From Gracilariopsis chorda (lineage: Eukaryota; Rhodophyta; Florideophyceae; Gracilariales; Gracilariaceae): a stretch of DNA of 64,000 bases. Under the pieces are notes generated by a model, which was given only the letters and a program-made list of their open reading frames with translations, was not told the origin of the DNA and made no database searches. Where the stretch lies: the NCBI GenBank assembly GCA_003194525.1, contig NBIV01000138.1, forward strand, positions 157,686 to 221,685, read 5' to 3'. A program made the position numbers and the translations under genes. Positions 41,920 through 51,015 of the stretch are shown piece after piece. Position 1 is the stretch's first letter; the number at the start of each line of letters is the position of its first letter.

Positions 41920-43005
41920 ATGCGCGCAATCACAAACATATCTTCTGACTCACGAAGTACGAATTCGAAAAGCTTATTTGATAAATTATCAAATGAGCTA
42001 ACTAAAAATGTGGAGATGGGCAAGCGATCTGGGCGTGAAACAATAACCCCAAAGACTAGATTAGCGATTATTTTGCGAGTTCTGGCTGGCGCTGGCTATG
42101 GGGACATTATACTTGGCTTTCAAATGGGTCATTCTACCGTGTATCAAGTATTTCATGACAAAAACAAAGTGCTAATGAAAACTTTTACTTTACCTGGATT
42201 GCCGCAGTCAATGAAAGGTTTGGAAGAGCAATCGCTGGGATTTAAGCACTCTCGTAGGCGTTTAAGTCCTTTCACGGGCTGCGTAGGGGCGATTGATGGA
42301 ATTCCTATCAAAAATAAGAAACCTTCTTGCCGAAACGCCGCTTCTTTCAATAGCCGAAAAGGGTTTTATTCGCTACCTGTGCAAGCTCTTGAGGACTCGC
42401 AATATCGTTTTTTAGATGTCTCTATACGATGTGTAGGTTCTACAAATGATCAATTGGCACAAGCTGTGTCTCAATTGGGGCAGTCTCTTGGGCAGAAGAA
42501 GCTCGAAATCAAGTATTGGATAGTGGGAGACGAGGCGTACATTTGCACTAACAGCCTCATATGCCCCATTCCTTTATCTCAGGTAGGCAAAAGCTGGGAA
42601 GATGGGTTTAATTTCTACCTTTCATCTCTAAGAGCACATGTTGAACGAGCGTCCGGGATGCTTGTTGTGCGATGGCGCGTACTAAACAACCTAGAATTTT
42701 CTGTCAAAGTTAGCTCGGAAATAGTTCCTGTATGTGTGAAGCTCTACAACTTTTGTGTGGAGAACAGATCTTTTGAAGCCAAGGAGATTACAACTGAAGA
42801 GGTTTGCGAGCGAAATCAGGACGTTTTAGCGTGTTACGAATGCTGCAAAGAACGCTATAACAGTTGGGTAGATGATAACGATGCAGAGCTCAAAACAGAT
42901 AAAATTGTCTTGACAAAGCGAGACGAGTTAATGGATGTGATCAGACAGAAGCGATTTAATCGGCCCTTGATTTCGGGAGCACCTTGCCGTGCATCTGAGT
43001 TGTAG
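41920..43005 (+). CDS. PIF/Harbinger transposase (DDE_Tnp_4 type), intact 361 aa
   Basis: An ATG-initiated, uninterrupted frame. An N-terminal basic/helix-turn-helix part (about residues 45-80, with LGFQMGHSTVYQVFHD) precedes the nuclease. The DDE core is complete: D126 in GCVGAIDGIPI, D204 in WIVGDEAYICT and E242 in LRAHVERASGMLVVRWR, all in conserved Harbinger contexts. The length is in the normal range for the superfamily (350-450). Harbinger elements normally carry a second gene for a Myb/SANT-like DNA-binding protein that helps the transposase; a candidate lies at 44195-44969 on the minus strand. The intact frame, next to heavily decayed elements, suggests recent activity or selection. 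Confidence 0.88.
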   Translation: MRAITNISSDSRSTNSKSLFDKLSNELTKNVEMGKRSGRETITPKTRLAIILRVLAGAGYGDIILGFQMGHSTVYQVFHDKNKVLMKTFTLPGLPQSMKGLEEQSLGFKHSRRRLSPFTGCVGAIDGIPIKNKKPSCRNAASFNSRKGFYSLPVQALEDSQYRFLDVSIRCVGSTNDQLAQAVSQLGQSLGQKKLEIKYWIVGDEAYICTNSLICPIPLSQVGKSWEDGFNFYLSSLRAHVERASGMLVVRWRVLNNLEFSVKVSSEIVPVCVKLYNFCVENRSFEAKEITTEEVCERNQDVLACYECCKERYNSWVDDNDAELKTDKIVLTKRDELMDVIRQKRFNRPLISGAPCRASEL

Positions 43006-43076
43006 CAGTACGCAGTACTACTTCCTTTCAACAAATTTGGTTTCGGTCGAGAAATCAGCATGTTCATGAATGAAGA

Positions 43077-43780
43077 TCACACCGACGCTGATGACGTGTT
43101 GCCGTAAGGTCTCAGTGCGTACCTAGTCGCTTCACCGTCTTGCTTGGTCAGCTGGGGCACCTCCTGCATCACGTCGTTTACCGTTCTCCTGCTGGTGTAG
43201 ACGCAAAAATGCTGGAACTCAATGCGAAAGTCGGGAATGTACGGCGACAGCTCCTGCCCGAAAACTTTCTTGCGCAGGATGTGCATTGTGAACTTGATTT
43301 GCTTCGCCAGTGGGAAAACCAGCGGCCCCAGCGTAGTCAAGTTCTTCTTGAGCGTGCCCCCAGCAACTTCCATGATGTTCTTGGGCAGTTACATGCCGTG
43401 CAGGCCTGTCCACACTGTCTTGTCCTCCCTCCATATTAAAGATAGTGTCATACGCCAGATCATCGGCTCCAATGTAAGTTCACACTCTTTGCTTGACCAT
43501 GTACTCGGCGCGACTCTTCTCGCTTTTCTTGTTAGTCAAAAGGACCGCCGCACTAACCCTTTGGACGTTTTTGTCATCATTGTGGAGCGTTCTCGTCCGA
43601 GGTACCAATTATTCGTGTTGTTTTCCTTTGAAACAGCCACGCAGATGGCGTTGTTCTAGTAATCGACATCAGTTTGTACTTGAAAGACCTCGTTATTGGT
43701 ATCTGCAGAACGTAGCAAATCAATTCCTTCAAAAGTTTGCAATGATGTGTTGATAAGAAGCCCACATGTTCTTCGTGGAT
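43077..43780 (-). pseudogene. 3-ketoacyl-CoA synthase (fatty-acid elongase condensing enzyme) fragment
   Basis: The minus strand encodes, in two or three frames, consecutive parts of a plant/alga-type 3-ketoacyl-CoA synthase. Near 43600-43640 NNWYLGRERSTMM matches the region after the STEN motif; about 43435-43560 gives SAAVLLTNKKSEKSRAEYM and TYIGADDLAYDTIF (family: LLSNR...RTHKGADD); 43077-43373 gives MEVAGGTLKKNLTTLGPLVF, YIPDFRIEFQHFC and GNTSSAS. In active enzymes the HFC is followed by I-H-A-G-G-R with a catalytic His; here it reads VYTSRR, so that residue is lost. A stop follows GNTSSASV and the last 60 or so residues are missing. The enzyme would extend acyl-CoA by two carbons at the ER. 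It lies between the Harbinger transposase and its likely partner gene. Confidence 0.8.
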
Positions 43781-44194
43781 TAATTGCAACCTTCTCGAAA
43801 ATAGGAGGGTAAAGAGCGTGAATGAAGGAGATAGCTAAGAAAGGGAGCTTTGTTTAGAAAAGAGAATGATCATTGCCCACCACCACCCAATGACTAGTAT
43901 CTATCATACTCTAAGCCACCACGATCACATCAGTAGATGCAGTCACTTTGTGACCATGAATCGCAAGCAAAATGTACCTAGAAGCATGTAGAAAGGAGAA
44001 AAAAAGGATTAGATCGGTCAGTTAGGTAACGTCTTTGCTTGATTCTAGATCGGTTTTCTCACAAAACTCCTTGTATCGCTTCTTGCTCTGTATCAAACTT
44101 ATTTGAAGCAGTTTCTCTACCTCAGGATCTCCAACATCACGGGCGCGTTTCACTCCTTCGGCGCTGGTCAAAAGTTGGCCCACAGTAATTCCTT
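43781..44194. other. Spacer without recognisable gene
   Basis: Sequence upstream (on the minus strand) of the elongase fragment. No further elongase motifs, such as the catalytic Cys region, could be followed. Confidence 0.3.
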
Positions 44195-44536
44195 TCACCT
44201 CGGCTTCACTGGAATGTTGCTCAACTCCTCTTTGTGCCGTCTCGCTTTGTGTCTTTGAATTTCTATTTGTTCTTTCACGTATTTTGTAAAATTGCTCAGT
44301 GACTTTGACATGTCCTGAAGATTGTTTTCAAGTTCTATGCTGCTACGCTTTCGCATCTTTGTTTCACAGGCTCGACTGTACAAATTTTCCTGAACACCTT
44401 CCTCAACACCTCCTCTCTCATTGCTAATTAATTTAGATGACATCTGAAGAAGTTGCGTGTCTTCCTGAGGAGTCCCAATTCGACAGATCAGAAACATAAG
44501 AAAAGTATTTTTTTGACTCGACCATGTAGTTTCCAT
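44195..44536 (-). CDS. Coiled-coil basic protein, possible second part of a Harbinger partner
   Basis: A 113-codon frame starting with ATG at 44536. The C-terminal half (SSIELENNLQDMSKSLSNFT then VKEQIEIQRHKARRHKEEL) is strongly helical and basic, like the C-terminal coiled coil of the SANT-like Harbinger partner at 48486-49349. It lies downstream of the DNA-binding ORF at 44604-44969 on the same strand, in a different frame. It may be the second half of one gene split by a frameshift or intron, since the join I tried directly produced stops. Confidence 0.4.
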   Translation of the reverse strand: METTWSSQKNTFLMFLICRIGTPQEDTQLLQMSSKLISNERGGVEEGVQENLYSRACETKMRKRSSIELENNLQDMSKSLSNFTKYVKEQIEIQRHKARRHKEELSNIPVKPR

Positions 44537-44603
44537 TATTAGAGAGAGCTAGAAACGAGGTTATACGAGTCAGATCATTTTGCCCCGACGCAAACCACTT
44601 ATC

Positions 44604-44969
44604 TTACACAACAGTAAAGGACCTCTTCGCCGAATAGAAATGATCTTTCAAAGTCGAGGCAGATCTGACAGCAAGCGGTCGACAACTAGAATCTACTTCT
44701 TCTAGATGACCTGTAAAATACTGTTTCGAATCGACTGCAGTATCATTAAATCGCTGCTCAATCATTCCCCAGAATGACTTCCGTGTAACACGAGCGTCAC
44801 TCTCCTCTCGACGGAGTTCTGCTTCAAAAGCTTTAAAGAGGGCGTGACGGCGTTCATCGTCGTCGCATAGCAACACAAGAAGTCTAGAAAACTCATTGAG
44901 TGAGAAGTTCGGCTTTCCAGCATTCGTATATTTCTTTGTGTTATTATCTTTCTTCAAGATTGACAGCAA
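44604..44969 (-). CDS. Probable Myb/SANT-like DNA-binding partner of the Harbinger element
   Basis: Open for 122 codons, beginning at a TTG with no good ATG, so the true start may lie upstream. The pattern FSLNEFSRLLVLLCDDDERR, ELRREESDARVTRKSFW and IEQRFND, with conserved Phe/Trp and an R-F-N-D end, resembles the trihelix/SANT-like second protein found next to Harbinger transposases in algae and oomycetes. That protein binds the element termini and brings in the transposase. The neighbour at 41920-43005 supplies the transposase, but an elongase fragment lies between them. Confidence 0.5.
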   Translation of the reverse strand: MLSILKKDNNTKKYTNAGKPNFSLNEFSRLLVLLCDDDERRHALFKAFEAELRREESDARVTRKSFWGMIEQRFNDTAVDSKQYFTGHLEEVDSSCRPLAVRSASTLKDHFYSAKRSFTVV

Positions 44970-45083
44970 TGAGCGGATAATTTTGGTGCAATATGCACTC
45001 AGGACGAGGGGATCAAACCGTTTTTCACAACGGGATGCCGATATGAGTATGCGTCACCTGACGGCCCCATTAGGGGATACCTC

Positions 45084-45381
45084 TGTATAGAGGGTAATAA
45101 TAGTACACGTGGGACGTGATGCGCCCTAATACTGGGGTGCTCCGTGCCCACGGGCCAAGTAGCACACGTGGGTGTACTGCCCGGCTGTGCCGGAATACTT
45201 TGTGTATTTTACTGGACGTTTTCAGCTACAGTATTTAAGGAAGCGGCCGCCGCCGATCCTCCCCACATTAAAACCCCAACGAGGGACTTGGCTCTAACTT
45301 CACCGTCGGTGTACGGGTACAACCCCACTCTTGGAGGGTCCCCTCATCGCTTCTGGTCTATTTATCCCCCTCGTCTCACCA
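45084..45381 (+). repeat. Possible solo LTR or promoter-like region
   Basis: Begins TGTATAGAGGG and reaches CCTCGTCTCA, which resembles the start and end of the copia LTRs (TGTGAGAGG...CTTCGTCTCA). It contains a TATA-like TATTTAAGG near 45231. No target duplication was found. Confidence 0.25.
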
Positions 45382-46590
45382 ACCAGTGATCACGCGTTAG
45401 TAACGGTACTTGTTTCTTTATTTGTTTCTTTATTTGGTGTACTTACCCGTTTTACGGCTCATTTTACTCCGCCCTGTATCCAGGTTAGCGTCGAAGTCTC
45501 GAGATAATTTATCGTTGTCACGAGCCAGTGCTCCGCAGTGCGGCTCGTCGTTGTCAACCCAGTCTGGTCCCTTGAGATAGCCGTGGCCCGTTGCATCCAG
45601 ATCCCTGGGTCTAAGCCATCCTACACACTTCCGTCTGTAAAGCAGGACGTAGTAGCCTGAAGTTACGCCTGGCAGGTGCCAATTACTCGGAGGGCTCTGC
45701 AGCTGAGCTAATCCATACAGGGGAGCAAGGCTGAACACCTTGCGATGTTCTGTCTGCGATAGCGGGTTTCATCCGCTAACTCATGGTTTGGCACAACAAT
45801 AATGTTCGTTTTCTCTGCTTGATGTACTTTTGTTACGAAAGAACGAACTTCCGGAAACATATCTTAGATTCAGAAGATGGCTGCTTTGTTGTCAACCCAA
45901 ACTTTGTAGTCATTACATGCGCGATTCTTTTGTAGCAGTTCTATAAAGCTCGTTCCATTTGACATTGTAACGTAGATATATAGTATGCAACGTGCAATCA
46001 ACTCGTTCTTCAAACGATTTCAAATCTTCAACTTCCACATTTTTGCAACCACATGAAGATGTATGACAGTTCTGGTGTTTTAATAGGTAAAGAAACGTAC
46101 CATGTTATCTTTGTCTTCAAAAAGACAGTTTTCAAACTGTGACATTATTTGCGGGGCATTTGCACTACCTGTAGAAAGCTGTAATGTAAGGTTTGATGCC
46201 AATGTCTTGCGTAGAATACGATAAAGGATCTCAGGTTCTGTAGTTCTCTAAGATCGAAGAACAGAACTGTTGTTAATTGGCACAGCAGTTGTTGAGATTA
46301 CTTTTGATGGGGCCATCGTCATTTGCGGAATTTACACAGAAGCAACATTGAGAAGTGCAGCGGGAGCAATGGAACTTATCGGAACGGTTTTGCCATGGTA
46401 TGCCGAAGTCAAGTTGGAGAATTGTGTGAGAGATCTAGAAACATTTTCAAGCTCACGATCGTTTGCTGGCGTTGCTTTTTCCATCATGGGATGCGCAAAC
46501 TATTGCATACTTATGAAATGCTGGTCCTTTACGCAAAGAATACAGGTGTTGCGGAGAGTATAGGAGCGGGCAGGAAGCGGAGCACACAAG
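45382..46590. other. No supported gene
   Basis: The 102-codon minus-strand frame at 45430-45738 and overlapping plus-strand frames at 46270-46709 show no recognisable family motif. Confidence 0.3.
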
Positions 46591-46592
46591 TT

Positions 46593-46832
46593 GCGTTCCT
46601 TGAACGCATCAGCTGGGGCACGCCGTACTTTGCGCTGTTGCACTTTAGGGTGCAGATTAATGTACTGGGTCTACAAAGCGTCCCCTGGAGGTGTTCGTCT
46701 TACAGGTAGTCGGCTGCGTACCGGCTTCAAGAAAAGCTGTGGAGCAGGAAAGGGGGTCCGTTAGACAGACAATCACGAATGTACACATTGCATTCACGTT
46801 GCGTTCACGCGGGAACGTCAGTTGGGGCACTG
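46593..46832. repeat. Two direct copies of a ~30-bp block
   Basis: GCGTTC...GAACGcatcAGctGGGGCAC (46593-46622) and GCGTTCACGCGGGAACGTCA followed by gttggggcac (46802-46830) are related and about 205 bp apart. A third relative of the block lies at 30929-30948 (GCGTTCACCCGTGAACGTCA), 18 of 20 bases identical to the second copy. Confidence 0.45.
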
Positions 46833-47005
46833 CTACCGCACGATACTGATGCCAGGCAAGACGGCGACGGTTACCAAAAGCAGTCAAACGTTCTCCAAAT
46901 TTTGACTGCTTTTCATTCAAAGTTTGAATGCAGTCAAACTTTGGGTTCAGACTCGTCAAAATAGTTGACAAGAAGCTCCAGTTTGGCTGCCATGCCAGTC
47001 AAACT

Positions 47006-47034
47006 TTTGAATGCATTGAGTGCATGCAGAAATT
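47006..47034 (+). repeat. Harbinger inverted repeat, left inner arm
   Basis: gagtgcatgcagaaatt and the preceding tttgaatg match the reverse complement of 49545-49569, apart from a 4-base insertion. Confidence 0.65.
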
Positions 47035-47177
47035 GGCCATTTCGCCGCCTGGTCAAAATTGCACCAATAATAAGGAGCCAGTAACTAATTTGGCATGCGC
47101 TGCTCCAAATTTGGCAGATAGAACCGGGCCTCGAAGGGTCGATTCAGACCACCAGACCGCCCGCCAGTTGATGTCTC

Positions 47178-48383
47178 ATGTCCATCATGAACATGAGACT
47201 TCGAAAAGCCGCAATAGCAGCTTGTGTAGCTGCGTATACTGCCGCTCTAAGCGTCACTTTGATCATCAAGAAACGCAATGCAAACCGCAGAACGTATGAA
47301 CGGACACATACCGCAGCCCACCATACCCGTAAAGGGTTGATACATCCAAAGACCACCAAACAGCTCACTCCTTGGCAGAAAATGCTACAACATGGTTGGG
47401 ATTCAGACTTCATTGTCACTACCAACTTTACAAGATCAATCTACAAACAAGAGCTTCTTCCTCTATTTGTCAAAGCCCGCTTGACAACAACTTCTGGCAG
47501 CCCTTACAGAAGGAATCAGTCCAAAAGAGGAAGAAAGGCTCTGCTGTCGTCCGTTGACTTGCTTGCGTTGGCACTTGCGTATTTGAAAACCGGAGGCAAA
47601 GCGTACCAGCTGTGTCCTTTCTTTGGTATTGTACCTTCAACTCTAAGTGTATGGCTCGACTACTCTTTATTTGTGCTTCTAAAAGCGACGAAGCTTCCTG
47701 AGGCAAACAAATTTTACGTTCGCTGGCCAAATGTTGAAGAGCAAAAGTCATCTGCTTCTTTACTTCGTAACAATAGAAAATTTGGCCCACTGTTAGAGGG
47801 CGTATTTGGTATCACAGACGGAGGTCGATTTCGCTGCCAAAACTATGGAGACCCCAACTTACAAAACGCCTTCTTCGAGGGCTACACGCAACAAGAAGAG
47901 GTCACCAACTTGTTTGTCTTTAACTTTTATGGCGAGATCATACATGCGGCCATACATTATCCTGGAAGCTGGCATGAAACAAGGCTTGCATCTGTCTCTG
48001 GACTTTATCATAAACAACTAAGTGATGAAAGAACCCCTCTTGGGATGGCCATTCTTGGAGACTCTGCATTCGTAAAAAATACGAGATGCACCAACGGAAA
48101 GATCGTTCGCGCACGCAAAACGAACGAAGCGAGTGATATACCGCAGTCAGAACAGCTAGCCGCGATTGATCTCATTCTGCAGCGCATCCTACTAAGCGAA
48201 AGGCAAAGCGCAGAATGGATAATTCCGGCTCTCAAAGGTCCTTTTAATCGTCTTAGCGCTACGCTAACATCAGACGCAATATGGCGTGGGATTATACTGG
48301 AGTTGTGCGTACGGCTGTTTAATTTTCGAACACGCACGTTGGGAAGGAACCGAATTTCCAGCACCTACAACCCTTCCGAGTGA
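47178..48383 (+). CDS. PIF/Harbinger transposase, intact 401 aa
   Basis: An ATG-initiated, uninterrupted frame. The N-terminus has a hydrophobic/basic segment (residues 10-40), then a Harbinger-type N-terminal region (SVDLLALALAYLKTGGKAYQ; STLSVWLDYSL), a helix-turn-helix-like part. The DDE catalytic set is present: D214 in GVFGITDGGRFRC, D295 in GMAILGDSAFVKN and E346 in ERQSAEWIIPALKGPFNRL. YPGSWHETRLA between the aspartates is typical of the subgroup known from fungi, oomycetes and algae. The length is normal. It differs clearly from the transposase at 41920-43005, so it is a different Harbinger lineage. The partner gene follows on the opposite strand, 3' end to 3' end. Confidence 0.88.
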   Translation: MSIMNMRLRKAAIAACVAAYTAALSVTLIIKKRNANRRTYERTHTAAHHTRKGLIHPKTTKQLTPWQKMLQHGWDSDFIVTTNFTRSIYKQELLPLFVKARLTTTSGSPYRRNQSKRGRKALLSSVDLLALALAYLKTGGKAYQLCPFFGIVPSTLSVWLDYSLFVLLKATKLPEANKFYVRWPNVEEQKSSASLLRNNRKFGPLLEGVFGITDGGRFRCQNYGDPNLQNAFFEGYTQQEEVTNLFVFNFYGEIIHAAIHYPGSWHETRLASVSGLYHKQLSDERTPLGMAILGDSAFVKNTRCTNGKIVRARKTNEASDIPQSEQLAAIDLILQRILLSERQSAEWIIPALKGPFNRLSATLTSDAIWRGIILELCVRLFNFRTRTLGRNRISSTYNPSE

Positions 48384-48485
48384 TGCGCTTTGCTCACGCG
48401 GGGCGCAGCCCAAGGCCTAAAGTCCGCGAATGCGAGCTTGCGAGCGGAAAACCAAACAGATGAATCGCCGTCCTGTTCAGTTGCA

Positions 48486-49349
48486 TTACTGATCATTTCC
48501 TTCTGGGTTGACCGCGGAGAGTTTTCCAACCAGTAGGTTTAGAGTGTTTTTGACGCCACGCAGCATCTCCTTTGTGTCGCTGATGCTCTTGTTTACTTCC
48601 TTACGAAATAAATCCATTTCGCTCTTGAGCGCGCTGGACATGACTGCTTGTTGGTCGCAAGAGCTCGTAGCAGCATCGAAGCCTGAAGAACATGACTTCG
48701 CAATGACACACATAAACTGCGACATAGGCTCCATGCTTGTTACCAGCGTATCTTCCGTCTTCTGCTTCTTACCGTGTAACCCAGCAAACGCAACTGGTCG
48801 AAGTTTCTCACGCGCTCCAACTCCCGCCACGTTCTTTTCGCTTTCCACATATTTCTTTGGAGAGATACCTTCATCCTCGTCGTCACTTTTTTCTTCAAGC
48901 AGTTTGGTTCCAATTGTTGCTTGAATATCTCGAACAATATGTTTAGCTCTTCGCACATTACCGGGACACAAACGATCACCGGTAGGCTTTTTAGAATTGC
49001 AGAGCTTGTCAAATTTGTTCTTGAGAGAATCGTGGTCCCTGAAAGGTCTGTCACTGCTCCTGCGCCAGATTTCGAACTCTTCCGCTATTTGGGCCCACAT
49101 GTTTGCACCTATTGGTTCAATCCGTTCAAAGATATCTAAAAGAGCAGTAATGTCATCTTCATTATAGTTCGGGGCTCCTGTACGACCTTTTGTGTTCTTT
49201 TATATCGCTTTTGTTTGTTGGTTTTGAGATGTGACAACGGGAAAACGTGCTGGAGCGACAGGTAGTAACGACGAACTTTGTTGCGGTGGACACTGATGGG
49301 GCGCAACTTGATGGTTTATATCAACAATGGTGGATGTTGGGGTATTCAT
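48486..49349 (-). pseudogene. SANT/Myb-like Harbinger partner protein, one in-frame stop
   Basis: From the ATG at 49347-49349 a single frame of 288 codons ends with TGA at 48486. A TAA at 49200-49202 (codon 50) is the only interruption. The Gln/Pro-rich N-terminus (MNTPTSTIVDINHQVAPHQ) is followed by GAPNYNEDDITALLDIFERI, MWAQIAEEFEIW, DHDSLKNKFDKLC and SKKPTGDRLCPGNVRRAKHI. This is the pattern of the SANT-like domain (resembling DUF6818) of Harbinger partner proteins. An acidic middle and a C-terminal coiled coil (MDLFRKEVNKSISDTKEMLR) complete it. The stop lies before the DNA-binding domain, so translation restarting at M84 would miss the beginning of that domain. The protein would bind the element ends. 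Confidence 0.75.
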
Positions 49350-49544
49350 TGCAAAACTGCACGTTGCAAGTCAGGTTGTTCTCAGTGAGATGCTGAGATT
49401 GATAGGCAGTGATCTACATGGAGTGCGTAGGGACATGATGTATCGGTTGAGGGCTTCGCGCCATAATTTGGCGCGTTCGGTGATGTATGTATTTCTGAAT
49501 CGCATGAGGTCCCCGCCAAATATTTGGCCGAATGACCGACATGG

Positions 49545-49569
49545 AATTTCTGCATGCACTCATTCAAAG
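49545..49569 (-). repeat. Harbinger inverted repeat, right inner arm
   Basis: aatttctgcatgcactcattcaaag; inverted match to 47006-47034. Confidence 0.65.
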
Positions 49570-49662
49570 AGGATGATTGTCGTTCCAGTCAAACAAGGTT
49601 TTACTTTGACTGGTTCAGATAAGGAAGCAGTCAAATAATGACTGAGTCAAATGACCAGTCAT

Positions 49663-50794
49663 TTTATCGTAGATACTATATGATACGCTACGACTTCTCT
49701 GTCCGAGGCCTTGTGGTGATGATATGAGCGGATCATTTTGCAAACGCTATAGGCGTTGCTCTTTGTACAACGATGTTCGGGTGTCGTACACTTACTGATG
49801 GCTATTGTATTGTCACCTTCGGATACTTCATTTGTGCTGTAAAACGGGCTGGTTTTAAGGGATCTAGGGTTAACCCTTAATCTTATGGCTGACAAGTAAC
49901 TTGCTGCATCTAAGGTGGGTGGCAACCTCATCTGCAAAACAGATGGTCTTGTGATACACAACGATAAGTCCAAGACACGTAATACCAGAGCCAAGGAAAT
50001 GAATACAGCTTTACCTTTACTCTCGTCAGGGACGTACGTACACGTTATGATACAGTAGACAAAGTTACGTCGATGAGGTGGCTGGCGACGAGCGAAAAAA
50101 AACGGGTGGAGGCGGCTTTCCCTGATGTCGCTGCGGACGTGTTGTCAGGAGATACACTGTGGAGACCAGCGGTACACGCTTGTTCAGTGGGATGGCGACG
50201 TGGTTGTTGACGTTGGAAAGCGCGTGCTGGATGCCGAGGGAGGCAGGGGTGAACCTGATTAATACCCACTCGGAATGGAGCTTCGCCTCGACGTTGCGGA
50301 GGTCGCGAAGGCGGGGTCAAGAGCGACGCTTGGAGGAGCGACGCTTGGAGGAGCGCCGCGGAGTCGTGAGAGGGTGGAAGCGCGGGTGGGGTGGGCGAGC
50401 GAGGGCGGGGGGGGCTGTAGGAGGTGAGGCGAATCAGAGGGGTCCAGCGCAAGGCGGCCCACCCAGGGGGGAAGCAGCTGCAGACGGCGACAACGAAGCG
50501 ACACACGCGACACGGCGAGCAACAACTGACGCTCGCGCGGTCCGTTGACAGCGCGTCGGCAGTACCACTGCGCTTGCGCCACGTTGTGCACGTGGCTCTG
50601 CTGCAAATGTGTAGCCGCGCGTGAGCCTTTCACGGCTCGACACGCGTCGCGACATGCAGCACGCGCAGCCGCGACGCTCACGCGCGCGTTACCTTCCGTC
50701 GTGTCCAGCAGCGCCGTTTTACGTAGCGTGCTGCGCATCGCGTGTGCCTTCCCCCCTCAACTTCTTAAACGCACAATCGTTCCGATCCGCTTCT
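49663..50794. other. Spacer, GC-rich toward the right; no supported gene
   Basis: From about 50200 the composition becomes GC-rich and frames on both strands are open for long distances by composition. A short direct repeat (gcgacgcttggagga, near 50330-50355) is present. It may include the upstream region of the gene at 51016. Confidence 0.4.
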
Positions 50795-50995
50795 CGCCTT
50801 CCCCCCCCCCCCCTTTGCCCTTCACCCCCCACCCTTCTCCACCCCCCCCCTTCATCTCTCGTGCTTTCACCACCCGCAATCCCTTTTCAATACCCCCCTC
50901 TCCGCCCAAACCCCCCATTAATCTAACCCCGCCCTCCTGCCGCCCCTCCGTCCCCTTCTCACCCTCAGCCACGGCGAACCCCACTACTCCCCCAG
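50795..50995 (+). promoter_or_regulatory. Pyrimidine-rich tract upstream of the 51016 gene
   Basis: An uninterrupted run of 13 C at 50801-50813 and almost pure C/T sequence up to about 50995, ending 20 bases before the ATG. CT-rich leaders are common at compact algal promoters; function is inferred. Confidence 0.45.
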
Positions 50996-51015
50996 TCCTC
51001 TTCCGGCCCTGCGCG

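Larger units (their letters stand above)
46873..49662. mobile_element. PIF/Harbinger element with inverted, motif-rich termini
   Basis: The two convergent genes of a Harbinger element (transposase +, SANT-like partner -) are bracketed by related inverted sequences. The inner arms are clearest: tttgaatgcattgagtgcatgcagaaatt at 47006-47034 and its inverted match at 49545-49569. Outside them both termini contain several GCAGTCAAA / AGTCAAA motifs (46873-47006 and 49588-49650). The exact outer ends and the 3-bp target duplication could not be fixed. Confidence 0.65.

Noticed and set aside
45430-45738. 102-codon minus-strand ORF
   Set aside because: No recognisable family; could be a degraded integrase tail but nothing specific supports that.
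46270-46709. Two overlapping plus-strand ORFs of about 100-130 codons
   Set aside because: Frames contradict each other and show no motif.
50259-50738. 159-codon minus-strand ORF upstream of the 51016 gene
   Set aside because: GC-rich stretch with long open frames on both strands; composition is enough to explain it.
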